Assembly (NCBI GenBank): GCA_000226015.1 | Contig: JH153212.1 | Span: 671,855 to 695,978, forward strand | Direction of reading: 5' to 3' | From: Mnemiopsis leidyi | Lineage: Eukaryota > Ctenophora > Tentaculata > Lobata > Bolinopsidae | DNA: 24,124 nucleotides | Shown: positions 9,001 to 16,603 of the stretch, one piece after another | Layout of the letters: the number at the start of each line of letters is the position of its first letter | Position numbering within the stretch: position 1 is the first letter of the stretch | Notes under the pieces: generated by a model | Seen by the model: only the letters and a program-made list of their open reading frames with translations | Databases searched by the model: none | Told to the model about the DNA's origin: nothing | Program-made: the position numbers and the translations under genes

Positions 9001-11423
9001 TTCCTTCAGTTCGCTCCATTTCTCTGTCTGGTTGGTTAACATCTCGTCTAGCTCTTCGTCAAGATTCTCCGGCATTAAAAATTCGTGTTCCTCGCACATG
9101 CAGACAAACTCTCGCTGGGATGATTAATGATTTAATCCATCAAAAGAGGGGCGTATTTTCTCATTCCCAACTATTAATGCTTTAAATAAATTGATTTTAC
9201 CTATGTCCTTTATATGACACTTCCATATAATAGCTTTAAAAGATTGTTACCGATCTGGTCGCAAAACTGTCATCCCAACCGCCAGTAACTTTGCTTATAG
9301 ATGCAAAATGCTGTCCGTCAGTTGTAGTGCCTTCCAAGAAATCTGACAAAAAAATACATTAGAAGTCAATCACAAATTCAAGGCAAATAAATTGCAAGCA
9401 AGAATTTTGCTGTAAAACAATATTCTTAACACTTACCGTCCACTAAGTTGTCAGGCTGAGACTTTTCCCAATTCGAAAAGTATACGTTAGAGCCTCGAGT
9501 CCATCGCCACTTGCCCTCTAGAAGCCTGTCTGATGCACCAATCCAGGCCTAGGGGATAAAAAATATTATTTTTCTTACACAAACTAGAATTTGGGTCGGT
9601 GTTTGCTAAACTAGTCAACTAGACCTGAGAGTTTTTTAGGTTCAATCCCAATCACATTTACCCAGTTTCGATTAAGATATGGATGGCTCAATCCTAGATC
9701 GTCCAGTGGAGACTTTTCTCTGGCCAATTTGACTATGGCAACGTTCTCTTGAGGATTCAAGGAGTGAGCGAGTGTCATGCCACCATATGCACAATATTCA
9801 GTTGCTTCGTCCCAGGTAACTTTAGTGTCAGAGTAGATGAAATGCTCTGAATGATATATGATTTAGAACTATTGCATTACTCTAATCAAGTAATGATTAT
9901 TGAAGCCAAAACATTAACAAGGAAAATATCCCATCTACACTTCTTTCAGTTTTTCGAGTACAAATGTACCTGTATGTGTGCATATGAAGGGGTGCATCTT
10001 GTCCGCGAATGTGTCATCCCATTTACCGTGCTTTCCAAGCCGGATATTACTCTGATATACACCATTATCTGTCCGTCCTAAGGGTACAGATGGTGATTGG
10101 TTAAACAGTACAGATAGAAGTAGATCTGGTAGATTAAGTATAAATTCTAATCAAATAATTAAAACTACCACGTTTGCGACTAGAACGGCTAGGGAGTTCC
10201 GAAGAGTACTTACCATCTGGTTGACCAGCCTCCCAGGCAGAATAATCGATACTGTTCCCATCGTGGTCCCGCCACACCCCTTCGACTAGAGTTTGGCCAA
10301 TCCAAGTCCAGTCGTTTTTGCGGTGATATGACACCTTGGGTTAATAGAATATCAGTTCAGGCGAAAGGATGACAACAACATATCAATTATAAAGACATGA
10401 AATCTGCTGTCATGTGTCGATAAAATATATATCTAAACAGTGGTAAAACTTTTGATTTGGATTTCGATAATACAAACCTTCAGCTTGTAACCAAAAGCGT
10501 GTTGGAGTAAGCTGGAGAGCTCATCATTCTCACCACTATTTCTCACCACAGCAATTCGTCCTTTACCGGTCGGTGAATTGCGGTCTCTCAGAGTTGCACA
10601 TTTTGCAGCAGCATCGTCATACGTCATGGGTTCAAGATATAAAACGTATTTACAATCTGGAGAAAATGCAGATTAATTAAATGGTTTGATTTAGTAAATA
10701 TGGGTAATTATCAATTAAATTGAGGTCTAAAATTGAGAACTTTGATTGATTTGGCATAACTACTGCGATAAACATTATTTCATTTCCCTAAAACTGTTAG
10801 TCATCTGTTGCCAGACGTTGCCTGGCCTGCAGCCTGGTCTCAACGCAACACATCCGGCTTGTTGAGAGGATTCTTACTTGAAATTGAGTCTGAAGATACG
10901 ATGAACTTTGCCATAGCTGCACCGTCAGCGTGTTGCCTGTTTATCGTTTAGTTAATTACTGAGCTATTAATGTCAACAAACGCACTAACAATAACTCTCA
11001 AAGGCAAGACTCAAACCAACCATTATATTAGAGCACTCAAGGGCAAGACTCATACCAATCATTGTAAAAGAGTTTGAGAATTTTGAAGTGAACGTGGTAA
11101 ACAATTTTTTTTACTATCTCATCTTATTCATTTGAGTAATGTTTGTCTATTTAGCTTCGTCGAGGATTTATTATGGCTGGACACGGCTCAAGTGAAATCA
11201 CCTTCTTGAGTATAACAGGTTTCCAAAACAAGTGCATAAAACTTCTGTAGCAATAACATGTCATTATCCTTATATTTACAGTATATAAATTGCCCTGAAT
11301 GTCCACCAAGTAAGTGGAAAACCCCTACCTCTTGATGTCGATGCCGCTCATGTCGCCCATCTGACAGGTAACTCCAGCTAGGAAGCTGAGCCCCAGCAGG
11401 AGTGAGAGACTCCAATGTTCCAT
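53..11423 (-). CDS. Secreted protein with four C-type lectin domains and a long YWTD-like beta-propeller region (34 exons)
   Basis: I assembled 34 exons with GT-AG borders and matching phases: 11329-11423, 10878-10936, 10478-10656, 10214-10334, 9970-10077, 9662-9846, 9437-9548, 9251-9342, 8946-9114, 8333-8520, 7978-8193, 7791-7875, 7482-7632, 7252-7367, 6982-7197, 6779-6830, 5836-6053, 5504-5717, 5178-5340, 4932-5049, 4532-4800, 4323-4395, 4026-4212, 3682-3878, 3467-3558, 3198-3367, 2929-3056, 2632-2818, 2123-2511, 1794-1973, 1203-1571, 862-1077, 538-732, 53-342 (stop TAG 53-55). The CDS is 5799 nt, or 1932 residues. Order: signal peptide (1-20), lectin domains about 52-187, 188-325, 372-508 and 538-697, then propeller-like blades about 716-1836 and an Ala/Lys/Glu-rich tail. 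There is no transmembrane segment, EGF or LDLa module, so the product should be secreted. QPD and WD motifs suggest Ca2+-dependent galactose-type sugar binding (family knowledge). The least certain junction is the donor of exon 29 (2123 chosen; 2160 possible but phase-incompatible with the next acceptor). I know no named family with this domain order. Confidence 0.85.
538..6053 (-). other. Propeller-encoding half of the lectin gene (YWTD/NHL-like blades, exons 17-33)
   Basis: Residues about 716-1836 are a series of roughly 45-50-residue units with a hydrophobic-Tyr/Phe-Tyr/Trp core. Examples are QIYYLTGN, KLYFLDQ, MVYWTEGE, FIYYTDAD, TMYFVEPKSG, DLYWNEGQ, RLFFVDGQ, LLFYSTKEG, MLYLTDPKSG, VLYYTDERD, KLYYGGEY and VLYVLDGKK. 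I count about two dozen, enough for four six-bladed propellers if each unit is a blade (inference). The best YWTD matches are in exon 24 (3682-3878) and exons 28-31. Known YWTD propellers normally carry an EGF module after each set of six; none is visible here, and cysteines are very few. Confidence 0.7.
6054..6778 (-). other. 725-bp intron between the lectin half and the propeller half
   Basis: This is the largest intron of the gene and sits at the border of its two halves. Exon 16 (6779-6830) ends in phase 2 and exon 17 (5836-6053) accepts phase 2, so one transcript can cross it. I see no gene inside. It holds AT-rich sequence and a perfect 26-base hairpin at 6568-6593. Confidence 0.6.
6568..6593. 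repeat. Perfect 11-bp inverted repeat (hairpin) in an intron
   Basis: CCATTGAATGA and its exact reverse complement TCATTCAATGG are separated by GCTT. No repeat family or function is recognised. Confidence 0.7.
6982..7632 (-). other. C-type lectin domain 4 (three exons, with a 54-bp intron)
   Basis: Residues about 538-697, in exons 7482-7632, 7252-7367 and 6982-7197. It shows AQSRC (Cys563), WLG, QPD at 620-622, WWD at 677-679 and FVC (Cys695). Two extra cysteines (572 and 605) are special to this domain and may pair with each other (inference). The first intron is in phase 2 rather than phase 0. The intron after QPD keeps phase 1 but is only 54 bp, and the exon frame would otherwise meet a TAG there. 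Confidence 0.83.
7198..7251 (-). other. 54-bp micro-intron in lectin domain 4
   Basis: The intron starts GTTAGG and ends TGAAAG. Its length is a multiple of three and its only in-frame stop is a TAG three bases into it. Removing it joins QPDNNV to NDGKSSR, which lines up with QPDNIR and SDYSMRG in domain 3, and gives the same phase-1 position as the post-QPD introns of domains 1 and 2. The alternative of a real stop codon inside the gene is less likely, since the frame and the CTLD both continue. Confidence 0.65.
7978..8520 (-). other. C-type lectin domain 3 (two exons)
   Basis: Residues about 372-508, in exons 8333-8520 and 7978-8193. It shows AKAKC (Cys393), FWIG, QPD at 468-470, WDD at 494-496 and FLC (Cys507). 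The intron before WIG is kept in phase 0. The intron after QPD found in the other three domains is missing, so exon 11 carries the whole second half. The following exon (7791-7875) is a short Thr/Pro/Glu linker leading to domain 4. Confidence 0.88.
8521..8945 (-). other. 425-bp intron between lectin domains 2 and 3
   Basis: This is plain AT-rich intron sequence between exon 9 (8946-9114) and exon 10 (8333-8520). I see no gene, repeat or motif in it. Confidence 0.5.
9097..9846 (-). other. C-type lectin domain 2 (four exons)
   Basis: Residues about 188-325, in exons 9662-9846, 9437-9548, 9251-9342 and the start of 8946-9114. It shows the ATEYC helix (Cys206), AWIG, QPD at 280-282, WDD at 309-311 and the final FVC (Cys322). 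Intron positions before WIG (phase 0) and shortly after QPD (phase 1) repeat those of domain 1, a sign of tandem domain duplication. It is followed by an acidic Leu/Glu/Lys-rich linker (about 328-365) that may form a helix, then Cys372, which opens the next domain. Confidence 0.87.
9970..10656 (-). other. C-type lectin domain 1 (three exons)
   Basis: Residues about 52-187, in exons 10478-10656, 10214-10334 and 9970-10077. Visible landmarks are Cys53, the AAAKC helix (Cys71), WIG, QPD at 149-151, WDD at 171-173 and the final FIC (Cys184). QPD in the long loop and WD in the next strand are the Ca2+ site 2 ligands of galactose-type CTLDs (family knowledge). The second conserved disulfide is absent: no Cys flanks the WDD motif. 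The introns lie before WIG (phase 0) and right after QPD (phase 1). Confidence 0.88.
11001..11080. repeat. Two-copy 39-bp tandem repeat in intron 1 of the lectin gene
   Basis: The unit starts GGCAAGACTCA and occurs twice, 39 bp apart, with several mismatches. It lies in intron 10937-11328, which otherwise shows nothing recognisable. Confidence 0.6.
11329..11423 (-). CDS. First coding exon with signal peptide of the lectin-propeller gene
   Basis: The exon encodes MEHWSLSLLLGLSFLAGVTC followed by a short QMGDMSG stretch. This is a typical secretory signal, with likely cleavage around residue 20. It ends at AG|GTAGGG in phase 2, which matches the acceptor of the exon at 10878-10936. The ATG at 11423 is chosen because it opens the signal peptide. 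A CTGTCAG acceptor-like site about 27 bp upstream (near 11450) suggests a 5'UTR intron, and a five-codon upstream ORF lies just before the start. No TATA box is obvious. Confidence 0.8.
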
Positions 11424-13229
11424 GTCCCTCAACCCGCTACCATGGAATCTCTGACAGGGAAACACGTTATAAGAGTATATTACTATTCGTTCAAGTGCGA
11501 GACTACAATTATTGCAAAAACAGTAAAATTATATATATCTCCTAAAGATAGAATATAACGGCAATAATGAATTCTTGAAAACCCGGGTTATCGAAGCAAG
11601 TGAGGCAAAAAGAATTGGACAGACGACATTCTTATACTTTTGCAACCATAAAAGGTGCAAACCAAAAGAAAGACGCATGGTTTAACGAAAGGAATAGGAT
11701 CAAAAAATAATTGTTCTATGGTGTTTATGGGTATGTGGTTTGGTGCTAGCCTCGGTGGGTGTAAAGCAAGCCAGTTACTCAGCCAGGAAGCAACACATCG
11801 AAGAAACGGACTATACAAATTGGGTTTTCCTGAGTCGACCTATTGAAAAATAACATTGGCGCATGTTTCCCGGAGGCAGATTTAATTAGGGTAAAAAGCA
11901 AAGATTTAAGCACTTATTTTTCATTCTGTAAATGAGTAAACCCTGGCTGCAACAAAAAGTTCAGAGTTCTTACTTCTTCCATATTTCAGGAGTTAAACTT
12001 TGGAGTAGTCGAGTACTGAAATCCGAAAAAAGTATGCAAACAGTAATACGAGAGCAAACTTAAAAGAAAATAATTAGTTTGGAGTGGGAGTGCCCTTAGG
12101 ACGTCAGATATTACAAAACAAAGTGTTTGTTTACCGCCGTCAAACAAAGAAGTGACAACTGGCTGAGATATATTAATAGACAATCCCACATCATTTATGA
12201 CTGGGTGATTAAGAAAAACAAACATGTACATTGCAAGACTTATCTCAAGTTATTACTTGACACATCACACTCACAGTCACAGGCACTTTGTCATTGTGCT
12301 TGGATTTGTACCGATTGGACCCAAGGTTTCAAAGAACTTCAAGTTCAAATTCCTACCAAAACGTATTTGTAAGATTATATTTTTAGCAAATCTACGAAAA
12401 TTTCGGGTTTTATAATAAAACAGGAGAACAGGCTTCACAAAACTTGGTTCTGCTAAAAAGGTGGCGATCACTTCAAACTAATTGTTACGGCGAGTAATCG
12501 ACCAATTGACAGGCAACCCGTACTGCATCCCCTTAAAGTAAACAAGCGTCAGATTATGTGCTGTATGCTTCATGCTGCACCATGAACATCCTGTACCAAC
12601 TGTGGCTTGAGTCACGTGACCACCGGTACACCTTGTGACTTCCATGTAAGCAAAGGACACCCAGTGACTTTCAAGAAAACTTGGCATGTGCATCAGAGTA
12701 CGTTAACACATGCGGGTCGTGTCACGGACGGACGCAATCGGGCGGTTTTTTGTAAAATAAACAGTTCAGTGCACTTTCAATAACTAACTGCCTTTACGGA
12801 GTGGTGTGATGCTTCAAATACATTTAAAGCGGCAGAGATATCAGGGAAGTGGTACTATATGTTATTTGCAATGTCACTTTGTTTTGGTAAAGCATCAATT
12901 AAATTGGGTAGCACAATTTCATGAGCCTTATTAGCTTATAGTTATAGGGTTTTGTGGATAAATTTTTCATTATTAGATAAAAATAAGAAAATGATACAAC
13001 TGGTTTTAAAACATATATCTGAAAACATAATACCAAAAATTACAAATAAGAAATATTCATTTTGAGAAAAATCAGCCGTAAAACTAAAATTCTTTTGTTT
13101 TTCCGTGCTAATTACACACCTCGGTGTACAAAGTAAATAGTCAAGGATAGAAGTTAAAAATGATGAAATTTAGAGTTGACAGATACTTAAATCTAAACAT
13201 AATTTATCATTTTACTCAAAACAAATCGT
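11424..13229. other. Intergenic region between the glypican 3' end and the lectin gene 5' end
   Basis: No coding signal is convincing on either strand; the short ORFs here have no recognisable content and no matching splice sites. The part from about 12470 to 12750 is richer in G+C than its surroundings and contains the palindrome GTCACGTGAC, so the lectin gene's regulatory DNA may lie here (inference). Confidence 0.5.
12611..12620. promoter_or_regulatory. Perfect 10-bp E-box palindrome GTCACGTGAC
   Basis: The sequence matches the known CLEAR/E-box palindrome bound by MiT/TFE and other bHLH-zipper factors (established for vertebrates). It lies about 1.2 kb upstream of the lectin gene start and downstream of the glypican. 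A 10-bp match can occur by chance, so function is only a suggestion. Confidence 0.25.
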
Positions 13230-13235
13230 TTTATT
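13230..13235 (-). terminator. Candidate polyadenylation signal AATAAA for the glypican gene
   Basis: AATAAA on the minus strand lies about 220 bases after the glypican stop codon at 13454-13456, a normal 3'UTR distance. No transcript evidence is available. Confidence 0.4.
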
Positions 13236-13331
13236 TAAAGTCTGAGTTTCAAGCTTGCAAGATGTGCACTACCCGAGCAACACTTTTTTCTGTTCTCTGG
13301 AAAGCCTAGAACCATATACAGTTCAATTTAT

Positions 13332-13381
13332 GGTATCACTACTGGATCGTATCACTACTGGATCGTATCACTAATAGGATC
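13332..13381. repeat. Three-copy 16-bp tandem repeat in the glypican 3'UTR region
   Basis: The unit GTATCACTACTGGATC is present twice exactly, followed by a third copy with substitutions and one extra base. It lies between the stop codon and the candidate polyadenylation signal, so it is probably transcribed. Confidence 0.7.
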
Positions 13382-13453
13382 GGAACACAGTTCAAGATCA
13401 TCCGATCTAGCATCGTGAAATCGAATCGATTCAAACAAACTAAACTTTATAGA

Positions 13454-16400
13454 TTAGTAGATTATCAAAACTGATAACCATCGATGTCTACTGTACAAAT
13501 TCACGCTGAAAATTAGGAGAAATGCCATGAGGACTAAGGAGGGATGATGAATAGCAGAGCTTCCTTTCAACGAACTGGTAGGAGTGACGTTGTAGTGCCG
13601 TGTTGTGGGATTATCCTGCATGCTCCGGGTAGAGGGATACTGGAGATCTTTTTCATCTGCAACGGTCCGCGCGTTAAACTTTTAATTATCAAGAATTTAA
13701 CACCATTACGATATGCTACGACATTTATCATTAAATATCCAAAACCTGCACAAAATCCTAAAATCCTGAAATCAGATTTACTACTATGCCCTAATCTGAA
13801 GTACATAGTCATATGTATCAGTATAGCTCATTACCGCGATAGGAACCGTATCTAAGGTTGAAGTTGATCAGGTCACTAATGGCTCGTTGGGCAGTAAAGT
13901 GTATAAAACTATTGTCCTCTACTTCCTCGTTCAGCTCCTGACTTTTCTGAAAATACTGACATAACTTTTTTGCTTCTTGAAAGAATCGCTGGCATCTTAA
14001 CTGTCACTTAAATAGTTATTGACAAAATAAAAGTGAATGATCAAATTCAACATTGTTACCTCGCTGAAATATGTGAGATTTCTTGTATAATTGGAAACAT
14101 GAGTGCCATTCCAGCATGGGAAAGAGTCGCTTTCTGCTGAGAGATCGAGACCTCTACAGAACTTAGCCTGGAGATCGTCGAACATGGCGCTGAACATATC
14201 TTGATAAAGGGGGCGAGAGTCAGCAGCTCCGCCGTCGTCTGATAGCTGTCGTTGGAGTGATTTTATCGCAAAGACTATCAGAATCATCATATAAACATTA
14301 GGGATATTGAATCTAGAATTATTAGTCAATAAAAAGATATAAAGACCCATTGACTAAATTTATTTAGACTAAAATTTAGTAAAGATATGATCAAAATTAC
14401 CCTCCAATAATTGCGTGGTCTCCGAGTAATGGTGTTGCTGCTTGAACGGTTGATATTGCAGTTCTCACTTAGATTATGATAGTCAACTGTGAAACTATCA
14501 TAAAGTTTTTGTGAGGTTTTTCTATCAATGAGTGTGTCACTTTCTTTATTCAAAGCGAAGTCAAGAGAATCCATAGTCTTTAACCAAGCAAACCAACTTG
14601 GCTGAAAAGGGCTTAATCAGATTGTCGCACCAAACATGTATAATACTACAAAGAGATTTGCTGATCAAAGAACTATAAAATAAACTATGAAAATAAGACC
14701 CGTCCCTGACGGTAAATCTGCTTACCAACATGGGAAGAAGAGGCTTCATGCACCCATTCACCACATTTGAACAGAGAGAACGGCAGGCTTTGAAGGAGGC
14801 ACTACCCGTCTCACATTGGTTACAACCTATCGTCATTACTGAGGGGTAAGAGAGTTGACGAATAACGGCTGGTATGGTCTTTTGACATTTTGTTAGTGTT
14901 AATTAGACGATCATTAAACTGGATTGTAAAGTACATTGATTTTTTATGCAGAATGATTTTTGGCAAGATTATATCCGTCTACCGTTCTAACGAAAAGATC
15001 TCGTTCAGCTTTGAGCTGCGAGAGTCGGGCATCACCGCGACAAAATGATTTATGACACGATTTTTAAATAGTAGTATAGTACCTGAGGATCTAGTAACGG
15101 CCTCGACACATTTTGGAGAAACTTTCTGGTTTTGAAGTGAGTCAATCAATTTGATAGCGAGAGAAATTCCGTCTTGAAGGGCGGAGAGTTTCTCGAAATA
15201 ACCCTCCAGATAAAAAGTAAAAGATTGTACGAAACTTTCCGCAGTGAAATAACATTCATCTGAAAATTCGTGTATTTAGAGTTTATTGTCAATTTTGTAA
15301 ACAAAAAGCGAATGTAGATAAATGATGTATCTAAAAATGTTAAAAGACAACAAAAAGTCGATGAATACCGGTCAGGACGATTAGCAATTTAATATTGTTA
15401 GGGTCAATTATAATCGCCTCATGAAATCAAACTTCATTCAAATACATAAATGCAAAGTTCACTTACCAGTGATGAATGGCACTTTATAGAGTTCTTTCCT
15501 TTGTAAATAGATGCGTAATTGCTCCTTCATAACCTGCTTCATAAAAGATTGGCCACTTCCAAACTCTCGAATATAGTTGATAACATATCCGCGTAATTCA
15601 GGATCCAAAATTTTTCCTATTTCGCTTTGGTAATGCAGCACAATATCTTCCAGTGCATATCTGTAGCCTTGAAGAGAGTCTGTGTACAAATACCTGCGGA
15701 GGTCATATGATTGATGTGGCATTAAAATAAAGAAACGGACCAATTTTTTTGTAAAATTCGAAAAGCTACCCGATGATGTGATCAAAACATAAAAAAAGTT
15801 GACATACTGCCTAAATAGAGTGGATGATGTGAGAGCTAAAGCTATTTCCTTGTCGAAGGTGCAGCAAGTTGCGGAGAAAACTACAAAGTTGGAACTTGCT
15901 CTGTCCTTGCTTCTGTAGCACAAGCTTGTCTCCTTATCTGAGGGAATAAATAGGAATTTTCGACGTTATGTGAATCAAACGTAAACAGAAAAAACTCAGG
16001 TCTCAGCAGAGGACACAGCAGAGGACACGATTGTGACACAGTGGAAGCAGGAATGCTTGGTTTCTTTTAATTATAATGACTTAACTGAAAGTTTAGGTTC
16101 GGGTTACAGTTAAGCATGTTCTGTGAATGTACGAAGTTTCCATCTACATTGCCAATAAATATTGTTATGAATATTTCTTAAACATTATACATACCTCGTA
16201 GGATTTGATACATCGGAGAAGACCTAATAGAATTCTTAATTCGGTCATATACAGCATCAACAGCGGTGCAGTCCATCTCGGTAGAGGAGATACCTGTAAA
16301 AAGATATACAAACTCATAACAAGACGTTAAAATAATCTAAAGCATGAAATACTATAGCTATATAATCGTAACAGTAAAATCTTATCGAATGTTCGTATGA

Positions 16401-16603
16401 ATGAAAAGTTTAGAACGCCCTGAAATTGTTAAGAAATAAAACCGACCTTTGAAACAGAAATTGTTTAGAAATGAAACAGACCTTTGAAACAGAAATTGTT
16501 TAGAAATGAAACAGACCTTTTAAACAGAAATTGTTTAGAAATGAAACAGACCTTTGAATTGTTCAGAGAGTATAACAACGAGGACTAAAAGGACGCAGGG
16601 CAT
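13454..16603 (-). CDS. Glypican (GPI-anchored cell-surface core protein), 10 exons, 499 residues
   Basis: Exons are 16552-16603, 16195-16293, 15808-15937, 15467-15693, 15083-15259, 14726-14838, 14401-14601, 14060-14245, 13835-13946 and 13454-13656; phases agree and the CDS is 1500 nt. The protein starts with the signal MPCVLLVLVVILS. Glypican hallmarks are SATCCT (75-76), the CRSLCSNVVNGC segment (247-258) and PCWNGT (376-380). The mature part has exactly 14 cysteines, the number that defines glypicans. RRPR at 326-329, after Cys314, fits the convertase site of the family. Residues 473-487 are hydrophobic, with GSSA just before as a possible omega site, although RHRW and more residues follow. 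Sequons cluster around 379-390. Glypicans modulate Wnt, Hedgehog, BMP and FGF signals (family knowledge). No Ser-Gly pair occurs after Cys377; the only one is S140-G141. The acceptor at 14245 was chosen because it restores frame and keeps Cys314. Confidence 0.93.
14962..15043 (+). repeat. Dispersed repeat, copy A (in a glypican intron)
   Basis: About 80 bp including ATTATATCCGTCTA and CTGCGAGAGTCGGG are closely similar, by eye roughly 80 percent, to the reverse complement of 18854-18937. This copy lies in the intron 14839-15082. The family is not recognised. Two copies in opposite orientation suggest a mobile-element fragment. Confidence 0.7.
16422..16557. repeat. 35-bp tandem repeat (about 3.9 copies) that copies the glypican exon-1 splice donor
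   Basis: Near-identical 35-bp units run from within intron 1 into the end of the first coding exon. On the coding strand each unit carries CAAAG or AAAAG followed by GTCTGTTT (GTCGGTTT in the last). The presumed donor follows 16552, and equivalent sites follow 16517, 16482 and 16447, exactly 35 bp apart. Reading past the first donor meets an in-frame TAA within a few codons, so only the first site gives a full protein. Confidence 0.85.

Noticed and set aside
9851-10081. Plus-strand ORF across a lectin exon
   Set aside because: It is the antisense shadow of the exon at 9970-10077 and its introns.
11188-11415. Minus-strand ORF overlapping the signal-peptide exon
   Set aside because: It is a shadow in another frame; the ATG at 11423 gives the signal peptide and the right splice phase.
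12478-12693. Minus-strand ORF of 71 codons in the intergenic region
   Set aside because: No recognisable domain, no splice signals, and length within chance expectation.
14275-14469. Alternative glypican splicing from a donor after 14469 to an acceptor at 14275
   Set aside because: It keeps the frame but drops one of the 14 hallmark cysteines and the RRPR site; joining 14401 to 14245 keeps both.
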